Assembly: GCF_900156125.1 (NCBI RefSeq)
Contig: NZ_FTLX01000007.1
Location: 124,001 to 188,000 of the forward strand
Reading direction: 5' to 3'
Source of the DNA: Domibacillus enclensis
GTDB lineage: Bacteria > Bacillota > Bacilli > Bacillales > Domibacillaceae
DNA: 64,000 nucleotides
Shown here piece by piece: positions 17,729 to 24,492 of this stretch. Below the pieces are notes generated by a model. That model was given only the letters and a program-made list of their open reading frames with translations. It was not told where the DNA came from and ran no database searches. Every line of letters starts with the position of its first letter. Positions within the stretch are counted from its first letter, which is position 1. The translations under genes and the position numbers were made by a program.

Positions 17729-18772
17729 CTATTGGGCAAACCAATCCATCGCGAGTTGACGGATATCACCCAGTTTAAAGTTGCAGCAGTGCCCTTCGTT
17801 TTCATATTCTTTTAATTTAGATTCTTCCGGAAGCTGTTCAAACAATAAATCGATATGCTGATCCGATACCATCACATCCTGCTTGCCGTGGAATAAGTAA
17901 ATCGGGCGGTGAAACGGTCTATCCAGCAACGATGGCAAAGGGACCTGGTTGTTCTCTGATATATACGTGAGCCGTTCTGTAAAATAATCAGGCATCTGTC
18001 TTTTTTCTTCCAAAAAGGCTGGGGAAACAGCAGCAGCCTTAACCACATCAGAATGACCACTTCCATACAGTGCCCAGGCTGCGCCGGAGCTTGTCCCAAA
18101 CAAGTAAATCGGCATAGACGGAAAGCAGCTTTTTGCGTAATGAATAATCCTATCTACGTACATTTCCCAGTTTTGCTTTGTCGCTTTTAACCCATGAACG
18201 GAAAAGGTTTCTCCCTGACCTGGTCCATCGAAATTTAATGTGACAAAACCTGATGTGGCAAAATCAGTTTCATATGAAAATAATTCTTCTTTCGCTGAAT
18301 CAATCGGATTGACCATGATGACAACCCCCTGCGGATGCATCGGTTTCCGCACCCTGCCGCTGACCGCTTTTCCATCTAGCGACAGTTCAGTATATGTCGT
18401 CACTACGGCTGACAACTGATCGGCCAGTCGTGAGGACAGAACGCTTTTTTCCATCCATATTTTTTTCTCATTTCCTTCGGGTATAAGCCATTGAACAAAC
18501 TGATAATAAAGGCCCGCTTTCCGGTAGAGTGTTTCTGCCTCAAAACGGTTTCCTTTATCTAAAAAACAGGCGGCTTCTTCTGTTTTTTCAAAGGCAAGAC
18601 CTGCCCAAAGACGAACCCAGCTTTCTTTATCTGTTAAGAGAGGCCTCACTCCCTTTATTTCTTCTTCATCAATGCCATGCGCCACCCATCTTTCCCAAAA
18701 TCCGTCGAATAGCCGGGCGGTGAAAAGGGTTTTCTGAATCGTTCCTTCCATGCTGTGTTTATCCGCAATCAT
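17729..18772 (-). CDS. Alpha/beta hydrolase, FrsA/DUF1100-like
   Basis: 347 residues. A helical N-terminal half is followed by an alpha/beta hydrolase with nucleophile elbow FGTSSGAAWALYG, acid in HGKQDVMVS and histidine in ENEGHCCNF, so the triad is complete. The oxyanion region (VVIMVNPIDSAKEELFSYET) and FDGPGQGET resemble FrsA-like and pseudooxynicotine-hydrolase-like enzymes. Beside a ligase and carrier protein it could be a thioesterase or acyltransferase, which is inference. ATG 18772 is used because AAGGAGG lies 9 bp upstream. It overlaps the ATPase gene by 14 bp. Confidence 0.8.
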   Translation of the reverse strand: MIADKHSMEGTIQKTLFTARLFDGFWERWVAHGIDEEEIKGVRPLLTDKESWVRLWAGLAFEKTEEAACFLDKGNRFEAETLYRKAGLYYQFVQWLIPEGNEKKIWMEKSVLSSRLADQLSAVVTTYTELSLDGKAVSGRVRKPMHPQGVVIMVNPIDSAKEELFSYETDFATSGFVTLNFDGPGQGETFSVHGLKATKQNWEMYVDRIIHYAKSCFPSMPIYLFGTSSGAAWALYGSGHSDVVKAAAVSPAFLEEKRQMPDYFTERLTYISENNQVPLPSLLDRPFHRPIYLFHGKQDVMVSDQHIDLLFEQLPEESKLKEYENEGHCCNFKLGDIRQLAMDWFAQ

Positions 18773-19727
18773 GAAGCCCATCCTCCTTGTGCCGATCCAA
18801 ATTGAAAACAAGAATCACAACAGAACCGTTTGGCGATGTACTTAACAAAACTTGTTCTGACATTTTCATCATAAGAGTAAATCCCTGACCCATTGACCGT
18901 TTTGTTGAGTAGCCCGCCAGCAAGGTCATTTTCGGCAGCTCTTCAATCACAAAGCCCGGTCCATTGTCTTCAATCACAAATCGGATCTGCTGCTTTTCCT
19001 CATCCTTAATCAAAGTCATCTTTCCTTCTTCCGCATGCTTAATCGTATTTGTAATCGCTTCTGATAAAACAAGCAGCCAGCTCATTAAATGTGGTTTTTC
19101 AATATTTTCTTTCTCCAGTTGCTCCTTTGCCTTTAAGCGGCACTCCGGAATATCCGATCTTTGCTTTATGAACCCTTCACAAAAAACAACGCCTTTTCGA
19201 TACAGAGGAATATCATCAGGTGTAATAAGCTGAAATTTCTCCTGTGTCGCTGCGTATATCACATCTCTGTAAATGCTCCATTTTACATCCGCCTGATGCT
19301 TTAGCTGTTTATCAGTTTCCGTTGGAGATTCTCGATCTGATGCGGCAAATAAGGGAACTTTGTACATATCGTATGCTTTTAACAATGCATTTTGCCAATC
19401 AGCACTGATGTCCATTTTTTTAATATGTTGAGGAATGTCTTGTCTTTGCTCATTCCATTTCAGCATCTGTTCACTTAAATAAACAAAGTAATCTTGTTCA
19501 TTTTGCTCATCATATGGCTCAAAGGACCATTTTGAAAATGATAGGTAGAAAAGAGCCTCAGCCTCCTCTGTATGCAAACCCATATATTGGCCCAGTTTTT
19601 TAGCTATAAATCCTCTTGTTGTCATATAGACCAGTTCTGAATGTGTAACTTTTGAAGGCAGAGACGGAGCGGCAGGTTTTGTTTTTAAAGATCTCTCTTT
19701 AAACGCTTTTTCGATAAGCCGTCTCAC
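18759..19727 (-). CDS. HATPase protein, anti-sigma-kinase (RsbW/SpoIIAB) type, with a novel N-terminal region
   Basis: 322 residues. The C-terminal third (about 215-310) is a GHKL ATPase with N box LSEAITNTIKHAEE, G1 DNGPGF and G2 STKRSMGQGFTLMMKMSE, most like serine kinases of the RsbW type rather than histidine kinases; no HisKA precedes it. The N-terminal about 200 residues are helical and not recognised. With the PP2C and two STAS proteins in the operon it completes a partner-switching set. No sigma factor gene is linked, so the target may be an enzyme or an unlinked regulator. Confidence 0.8.
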   Translation of the reverse strand: MRRLIEKAFKERSLKTKPAAPSLPSKVTHSELVYMTTRGFIAKKLGQYMGLHTEEAEALFYLSFSKWSFEPYDEQNEQDYFVYLSEQMLKWNEQRQDIPQHIKKMDISADWQNALLKAYDMYKVPLFAASDRESPTETDKQLKHQADVKWSIYRDVIYAATQEKFQLITPDDIPLYRKGVVFCEGFIKQRSDIPECRLKAKEQLEKENIEKPHLMSWLLVLSEAITNTIKHAEEGKMTLIKDEEKQQIRFVIEDNGPGFVIEELPKMTLLAGYSTKRSMGQGFTLMMKMSEQVLLSTSPNGSVVILVFNLDRHKEDGLHDCG

Positions 19728-19739
19728 CGGATAACCTCC

Positions 19740-20441
19740 TTATAAAATACCTAAAGGCGGCATAATGGTTAGTTCATCAATAAAAGCACCTGGAGGCTGA
19801 TTGATTGTATGCACAATATGCTCGGCAACAGTTTGAACCGGAATCATCTGGCTAAGATCCGGTTTCGAGTCAATGTGATCCCAAAACGTGCTGTTAACTG
19901 CCCCAGGTAAGATCGCAGTTACTTGAACGCCTTTTTGACGCAGCTCTGCTTGAAGCACTTTCGTTAGCCCGAGCAGCCCGAACTTTGAAGCAGAATAACC
20001 TCCTCCACCAGCCAAGGCCGCTTTTCCAGCAATGGAAATCATGTTTATGATATGGCCTGATCCCTTTTCTTCCATGTGACCGCCAATGTATTTGCACATT
20101 AAATAGCTTCCTCGTAAGTTCACGGCAATCATTTCATCGAAATCTTCTGTTGACGACCCCGTTACACTGGCAAATGTACCTGTCCCTGCACAATTAACAA
20201 GCACATCAATCGAGCCGAACTGATCGATCACGCGTTCACAAAAAGCGCGGACCGATGACTCATTTTTCACATCAAGCGGCATCTCTAAATACGTCTCACT
20301 TACGTTCATCTGGCTTCCGCGGCTTCCTGCGGCCACGTTGGCGCCATACTTTCTTAATAGATGAACTGTTTCCCTGCCGATTCCTTTGCTGGCACCGGTA
20401 ACGACAATCGTTTTTCCCTTTAACAATTGATTCATCTTCAC
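19740..20441 (-). CDS. Short-chain dehydrogenase/reductase, possibly sepiapterin-reductase-like
   Basis: 233 residues, classical SDR with cofactor motif TGASKGIGRE (about 16-25), NCAGTG (about 85) and catalytic YSASKFG (about 148). The GTG start overlaps the stop of the PTPS gene as GTGA; an ATG two codons later is the alternative. In the tetrahydrobiopterin route GTP cyclohydrolase and PTPS are followed by an SDR, sepiapterin reductase, and this gene occupies just that position. Its general sequence does not prove that substrate; a fatty-acid or sugar SDR role is possible. Confidence 0.82.
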   Translation of the reverse strand: MKMNQLLKGKTIVVTGASKGIGRETVHLLRKYGANVAAGSRGSQMNVSETYLEMPLDVKNESSVRAFCERVIDQFGSIDVLVNCAGTGTFASVTGSSTEDFDEMIAVNLRGSYLMCKYIGGHMEEKGSGHIINMISIAGKAALAGGGGYSASKFGLLGLTKVLQAELRQKGVQVTAILPGAVNSTFWDHIDSKPDLSQMIPVQTVAEHIVHTINQPPGAFIDELTIMPPLGIL

Positions 20442-21265
20442 ACCAGCTCCTGGTCAGGTCCGTAATATTCGAAATAATTTTTTTCTGTTTCGTATAAACC
20501 AATTTTGTACAAGTTTTTAAGGCTGTCCTTTAATAAATCCCATATAACGATCGTTACGTTTTCAGACGTTGGATTCAGTTCTTTAAACTCTTCCGTGTCT
20601 AAGTTCAAATGCTTATGGTCAAATCGCTCCATGATTTCCTTTTCGACAAGCGCATCAAGCTGCGATAAATCGACAATCATACCGGTAATAGGATCAGGCC
20701 TGTCGCTTACCGTTACTTCCAAATAATAGTTGTGTCCATGGCCATATGGATTATTGCACTTTCCAAACAGGCGGTCGTTTTCTTCTTGGCTCAATTGCTC
20801 GCTATGAAGCCGGTGAGCGGTACAGAAGTGATATCTTTTCGTTAGCCGCACCATGTCATCTTCTCCTTTTTCAGCATATAAATAATCGCTCTCGTACAAG
20901 CGAATGGTATGAAGCCTGCATCCCTCCAGCTTGTCACGTAATGAATTCCACACATATTTAACGATATTTTCCGTGGTCGGGATGTTTGTTTGAAAATAAG
21001 CATTCTCTTTATTCAAAAACTTTCCATCCATCTGCTCTTCTATAAATGTTTTCACCGTTTTATCAATATCAGTAATATTGACGACAATGCCTGAATCCTG
21101 TTTTATCTGACCGCCTGCCATCACCTTCAATACATAGTCATGTCCATGCCCATTTGGATTGCTGCAAAGACCAAAAACCGCTTGATTTTTTTCGTCGCTC
21201 CACTGTTCGATGCGATAGGAATGCATCGCTGAAAACGATAGTTTTCTCGATAAATAAACGGTCAT
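20438..21265 (-). CDS. Tandem-domain 6-pyruvoyl-tetrahydropterin synthase
   Basis: 275 residues, two PTPS/COG0720 domains (about 1-130 and 140-270). Each has the Zn histidines and catalytic cysteine in the spacing CxxxxxHGH (Cys34-His40-His42; Cys170-His176-His178), the pattern of biopterin-type PTPS and not of QueD (CxxxHGH). Domain 2 keeps the catalytic Asp-His pair (FDHKHLN, Asp216-His217). Domain 1 has MDGKFLN, losing the histidine, so it may be inactive or altered. It should convert dihydroneopterin triphosphate from FolE to 6-pyruvoyl-tetrahydropterin. The gene starts 2 bp after folE. Confidence 0.9.
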   Translation of the reverse strand: MTVYLSRKLSFSAMHSYRIEQWSDEKNQAVFGLCSNPNGHGHDYVLKVMAGGQIKQDSGIVVNITDIDKTVKTFIEEQMDGKFLNKENAYFQTNIPTTENIVKYVWNSLRDKLEGCRLHTIRLYESDYLYAEKGEDDMVRLTKRYHFCTAHRLHSEQLSQEENDRLFGKCNNPYGHGHNYYLEVTVSDRPDPITGMIVDLSQLDALVEKEIMERFDHKHLNLDTEEFKELNPTSENVTIVIWDLLKDSLKNLYKIGLYETEKNYFEYYGPDQELV

Positions 21266-21266
21266 A

Positions 21267-21845
21267 TTACTCCCCCCGCAGCAGAGCCTGCTCGAATTCC
21301 CTCACAAGCGAGATGTCTTCCGCAAAGACTCCTTTTTTGATCGTTGTGACAGTAGCGCTTCCCGGTTTTTTTATCCCTCGCGCACACATGCATAAATGCT
21401 GGCCCTCTACTGCCACCATGACCCCCTGCGGACGAAGTACATTCATAATCGCATCCGCTATTTGCTGTGACATGCGCTCTTGTACCTGCGGCCGTTTCGC
21501 TGTTAATTCAACAAGCCGGGCGAATTTGCTTAACCCGACGATGCGGTCATTTGGAATATAGCCGATGTGTGCTTTCCCAAAGAAAGGAATCAAGTGATGC
21601 TCGCAAAACGTATAGTAGCTAATGTCCTTTACAACAATCATGCCTTCATACTTTTCTTCAAATGTCGTCGTCAGCGCTTCTTCAGGACGAATGCCGACGC
21701 CTGAAAAAACCTCTTCAAGCATTTTTGCCACTCGTTTCGGTGTCTCCTTCAATCCTTCCCGCTCCGGATTTTCACCGATCAGCTGCAAAATGCCCCGGAC
21801 ATGTTCTTCCACTAATTTCCGATCCATTCCGATTTCTACATTCAT
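21267..21845 (-). CDS. folE: GTP cyclohydrolase I
   Basis: 192 residues. It converts GTP to 7,8-dihydroneopterin triphosphate. The zinc ligands are visible in FCEHHLIPFFG (Cys81, His84) and in HLCMCARGI near residue 150; the active-site stretch GLSKFARLVELTAKRPQVQE is intact. No other folate gene is adjacent; the next genes are PTPS and an SDR, so it probably feeds a tetrahydropterin pathway. AGGGGAGAG (21852-21860) is the RBS. A 445-nt leader with two riboswitches lies upstream, unlike typical folE/mtrA. Confidence 0.95.
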   Translation of the reverse strand: MNVEIGMDRKLVEEHVRGILQLIGENPEREGLKETPKRVAKMLEEVFSGVGIRPEEALTTTFEEKYEGMIVVKDISYYTFCEHHLIPFFGKAHIGYIPNDRIVGLSKFARLVELTAKRPQVQERMSQQIADAIMNVLRPQGVMVAVEGQHLCMCARGIKKPGSATVTTIKKGVFAEDISLVREFEQALLRGE

Positions 21846-21874
21846 CTTTATCTCTCCCCTTCATCATAAAATAC

Positions 21875-21901
21875 AAAAAACCCGCCAAAAAGGTTGGCAG
21901 G
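21875..21901 (-). terminator. Riboswitch terminator 2 (folE-proximal)
   Basis: On the minus strand CCTGCCAA pairs with TTGGCGGG (one G-U) over a CCTTT loop, followed by TTTTTT. It lies 30 bp before the folE start and just after the second aptamer, the usual position for an expression platform. Confidence 0.9.
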
Positions 21902-21924
21902 CATACTCAAATAAGAGAATAACC

Positions 21925-22055
21925 GCACATTTTTTGACGGTTTCTCTCTTCTTTGTATATCCATTCCTTTTCGGCAACCCGGCGATCGTAGCTTTTCAGC
22001 CTTAGACCCGTGGCTTTGCGTCCTTGCTTTTCAACAAGTTTGCTATTATCGTAGA
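21925..22055 (-). ncRNA. c-di-GMP-I (GEMM-I) riboswitch 2 (folE-proximal)
   Basis: On the minus strand the aptamer runs from GCAAACTTG (22043 on) through a GAAAA loop, GGACGCAAAGCC, CGGGTCTAA, a second hairpin, and closes with GGGTTGCC (about 21980-21973). This is the standard GEMM-I order with a helix-3 GGGTCTAA segment. The copy is nearly identical to the one 192 nt upstream. Its terminator follows at 21901-21875. Confidence 0.93.
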
Positions 22056-22076
22056 ATGCGTAGTTTGTAACACAAA

Positions 22077-22103
22077 TACCCCGCCAAAAAGGTTGGCGGG
22101 GTA
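22077..22103 (-). terminator. Riboswitch terminator 1 (distal)
   Basis: A perfect 11-bp stem (TACCCCGCCAA with TTGGCGGGGTA) with CCTTT loop. The following tract is TTTGTGTT, a weak U-run. It stands between the two aptamers, so each aptamer has its own terminator. Confidence 0.8.
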
Positions 22104-22124
22104 TACTCAAATAAGAGATGCTTA

Positions 22125-22250
22125 CGCAAAAAGCAGCTCTTTTCTTCGTATTCCATTCCTTTTCGGCAACCCGGCGATCGTAGCTTTTCAGCCTTAGACC
22201 CGTAGCTTTGCGTCCTTACCTTTCGATAAGTTTGCCAGTATCGTAGAATT
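22125..22250 (-). ncRNA. c-di-GMP-I (GEMM-I) riboswitch 1 (distal)
   Basis: On the minus strand the core runs from GGCAAACTTATCGAAAGG (22236 on) through GGACGCAAAGC and CGGGTCTAA to GGGTTGCC near 22165. It is the first element of the transcript, starting about 40 nt after the predicted start site. The aptamer core is nearly the same as that of riboswitch 2. Confidence 0.93.
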
Positions 22251-22296
22251 GATCGTTTTCACTATTATCAAGTGGTAAATGATTCTTATTTCCTAC

Positions 22297-22325
22297 ATAA
22301 TACTGAATGTAAGCGATATTATCAA
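22297..22325 (-). promoter_or_regulatory. Sigma-A promoter of the pterin operon
   Basis: On the minus strand TTGATA (22325-22320) and TATTAT (22302-22297) are 17 bp apart, an almost ideal vegetative promoter. Transcription should start near 22290, giving a leader of about 445 nt that holds both riboswitches. Confidence 0.8.
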
Positions 22326-22349
22326 GCTTTTTTTGACAAAACGGTGACT

Positions 22350-23507
22350 TTATTCATATTCCTTAAATCTCATCATCGCTGCTACTCCCAGCAAAGGGCC
22401 TATTCCAAGAATCACAAATACCCACTCCCAGCCCACATAAGGCTGAAGAAACGAAATAAGATTAATCGATAAAATAGTAATTAAAAAACCGATGCTCATT
22501 TGAAAGGTTAATGCTGTCCCTAAGTACTCCGCTTCTGCAAATTCGGACACAGCGGCGGAAAATTGAGCGGAGTCCGCAATCACTGAAAACCCCCATATGA
22601 GCGCAATGATCATCGTAAGCCACGGAAAGTGCCCAAAGAAAAAGCCAATTAAAATGGAGCAGGCGGCACTGATGCCCATTGACCATATGGTTAAGCGGGC
22701 TCTTCCTATTTTATCTGCCAGCAGGCCGCCCGCTACACAGCCGGCAGCTCCTGCAAGACCAATCGCCGCAAATGAAAGAAAGGATGAATGAAAGAGACCG
22801 CTTGCAGCAAGAAACAGCGGAAGCCACGTCCACATGGCATACAGCTCCCACATATGACCGAAATAGCCGTAATTCGCCAGCATCACCGGCTTGTTCCGCA
22901 GCACTTTTCCAATCATTCGAAAGGAAAAAACTGCATGCTTCCCTTGATTCGGTGCATCTTTCACAAGCCCAATCATCATAAAAGCGGATAAAGCGGATAA
23001 GACCGAGCTCCCGGCGATAACCATTCTCCAGTCTACTCCAGAAGCTAACAGGGACAGCAGATGCGGAAGTGCTGACCCCATTGTCAGCGCCCCGATCACG
23101 ATGCCTAGCGCCAGCCCCCGCTGCTTCGGAAACCATATCGTTAATACCTTTACAGCGGTCGGATATACACCGGCAAGTGCCACACCGGTTAAAAAGCGGA
23201 GCAGTATCCCTTGGATACCGCTGTCCGCCACTAGAATCAAACTGTTGATCAATGCACCTGCCAATGCGGAGACCATAAAGACCTTTCGTGCATGAAACCG
23301 GTCTGCGAGTCCAACGTATGCACTGAAAAGCGCACCCACTGTAAATCCTGCCGGCACAGCGGCGGATACCCATGGCTTCGCTGCGTCTGCCAGCCCCCAC
23401 CTGTCAGTGAGTTCGTCCATGACCACAGAAGCACTGAACCACAAACTCAGCGCAAATAAAACCGAAGCCGAAATCCAGCCCAGTGCGGTCCATTTTGATT
23501 GCGTCAT
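22350..23507 (-). CDS. Major facilitator superfamily transporter
   Basis: 385 residues with about twelve hydrophobic helices. The MFS loop motif after helix 2 reads LADRFHARKVF (about residues 68-78). It resembles bacterial MFS carriers of the CynX/NarK-like group; substrate unknown. It precedes the pterin operon in the same direction, but a promoter and two riboswitches lie between, so it is not obviously part of that unit. No regulator is adjacent. Confidence 0.85.
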   Translation of the reverse strand: MTQSKWTALGWISASVLFALSLWFSASVVMDELTDRWGLADAAKPWVSAAVPAGFTVGALFSAYVGLADRFHARKVFMVSALAGALINSLILVADSGIQGILLRFLTGVALAGVYPTAVKVLTIWFPKQRGLALGIVIGALTMGSALPHLLSLLASGVDWRMVIAGSSVLSALSAFMMIGLVKDAPNQGKHAVFSFRMIGKVLRNKPVMLANYGYFGHMWELYAMWTWLPLFLAASGLFHSSFLSFAAIGLAGAAGCVAGGLLADKIGRARLTIWSMGISAACSILIGFFFGHFPWLTMIIALIWGFSVIADSAQFSAAVSEFAEAEYLGTALTFQMSIGFLITILSINLISFLQPYVGWEWVFVILGIGPLLGVAAMMRFKEYE

Positions 23508-23579
23508 ATCATTTTCCTCCGTGTACGCTACTTATGAAACGATTATACACGGTATTGAGATTTTTTAAATCCAAGCATT

Positions 23580-24011
23580 TTAGCGGGAAAACAACTCCCG
23601 GATATAAGCGCCCAGCTGCTCATCAGTTAAATTGCTGTCAGCTGCTCCCCGAATCATGTCCACTGTCAGGCCTGACTTCTTTTTCGAATGCAAAATATCG
23701 GTCATCCATAGCGTTTTATATTTTGTATGCTCTTTTTTCACAAGGCTCATCGCCTGCTCAGCAGTGTTCACCTTCATTCGGCTCCAGTGGATCGCGATTT
23801 TGAATAAAGACGGGTGGCTTAGCGTAAGCGAGGCCAGCAAAATATATTGTACCAGAACGTTTACCACCTCATCCGGCAGGTGGTAGCGCTTATTCAGATC
23901 TTCGATGACGCTCATGTCCATTTTGGAAACAGAGCCTTTTCCCGTTGTATGCATAATCATCTGCCTGGGATGAATACTTTTAAAATAAGCTGCAGCACTC
24001 TGGCTTGCCAT
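23580..24011 (-). CDS. Stand-alone DnaB/DnaD-like (DnaB_2) domain protein
   Basis: 143 residues. The segment YHLPDEVVNVLVQYILLAS then IAIHWSRMKVNTAEQAMSLV (about 43-105) matches the C-terminal DNA-binding domain shared by Bacillus DnaB and DnaD (replication initiation and membrane attachment). Here it stands alone, without the N-terminal winged helix. A DNA-binding role is plausible; a part in replication is not shown. It lies between an MFS gene and a small plus-strand gene and appears monocistronic. Confidence 0.65.
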   Translation of the reverse strand: MASQSAAAYFKSIHPRQMIMHTTGKGSVSKMDMSVIEDLNKRYHLPDEVVNVLVQYILLASLTLSHPSLFKIAIHWSRMKVNTAEQAMSLVKKEHTKYKTLWMTDILHSKKKSGLTVDMIRGAADSNLTDEQLGAYIRELFSR

Positions 24012-24162
24012 ATAGAGACACTCCTTTTAACTGAATGGTTATCTTTCCCCTTTCCCCACCTGCTTCCTTCTAAAGCGTTAATTCAAGAAAAATGTTTTAT
24101 TTTCTATTATTGCGGCTATTGTATGTAAACACTTCATTCCAAAAACAGAAAGGATTTTTCAC

Positions 24163-24459
24163 ATGAGCCAAACTCAGGATCTACACCACACAAATGAAAC
24201 TGTTCGAGAAACAGGTACGTACATTTGCGCTGCCGGGAAACGCGCTGAATTGACAAAAGGGGATACCTTCCCTGTTTGTCCGAAATCAAATGAACCGACT
24301 ACATGGCGCCATGCTGACCATGTTCATCATACAGGCGATCAGGTGACAGAAGCCGATACCTATATTGATGAAGATGGCGATCAAGTGGAATTGGCGCCAG
24401 GCGATACCTTCCCTTCTTGTCCAAAATCAGGAGAATCAACAAACTGGAAGCATGCTTAA
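24163..24459 (+). CDS. Small protein with two copies of a YjzC-like repeat
   Basis: 98 residues. Two units of about 40 residues share the pattern G-x-Y ... G ... L-x-x-GD-TFP-x-CPKS ... W-x-HA: ELTKGDTFPVCPKSNEPTTW and ELAPGDTFPSCPKSGESTNW. The L-x-x-GD-x-FP core is like Bacillus YjzC, which has one copy. Each unit has one or two cysteines but no full zinc site. Function unknown. AGAAAGGATT precedes the ATG. Confidence 0.6.
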   Translation: MSQTQDLHHTNETVRETGTYICAAGKRAELTKGDTFPVCPKSNEPTTWRHADHVHHTGDQVTEADTYIDEDGDQVELAPGDTFPSCPKSGESTNWKHA

Positions 24460-24461
24460 TA

Positions 24462-24492
24462 AAAAAAGCCGTCCTCATGTTGAGGACAGCCC
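24462..24492 (-). terminator. Terminator between the YjzC-like gene and gntK
   Basis: On the minus strand GCTGTCCTCA and TGAGGACGGC form a stem followed by TTTTTTT, overlapping the end of gntK. It may also slow plus-strand transcription. Confidence 0.8.

Noticed and set aside
18759-19727. Two-component histidine kinase
   Set aside because: There is a GHKL ATPase domain but no HisKA helix or conserved phospho-acceptor histidine; it fits the RsbW type better.
20438-21265. QueD of queuosine synthesis
   Set aside because: The cysteine spacing is CxxxxxHGH, not CxxxHGH, and queC, queE and queF are absent from the region.
21267-21845. Housekeeping folate gene cluster
   Set aside because: No folB, folK, folP or mtrB is adjacent; the next genes are PTPS and an SDR, and the leader carries c-di-GMP riboswitches.
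22250-22349. The MFS gene as first gene of the pterin operon
   Set aside because: A full sigma-A promoter and two riboswitch terminators lie between it and folE.
22711-23400. Long reading frame on the same strand inside the MFS gene
   Set aside because: It is rich in Cys, Arg and Trp with no family pattern, and the MFS frame over the same bases is clearly a membrane protein.
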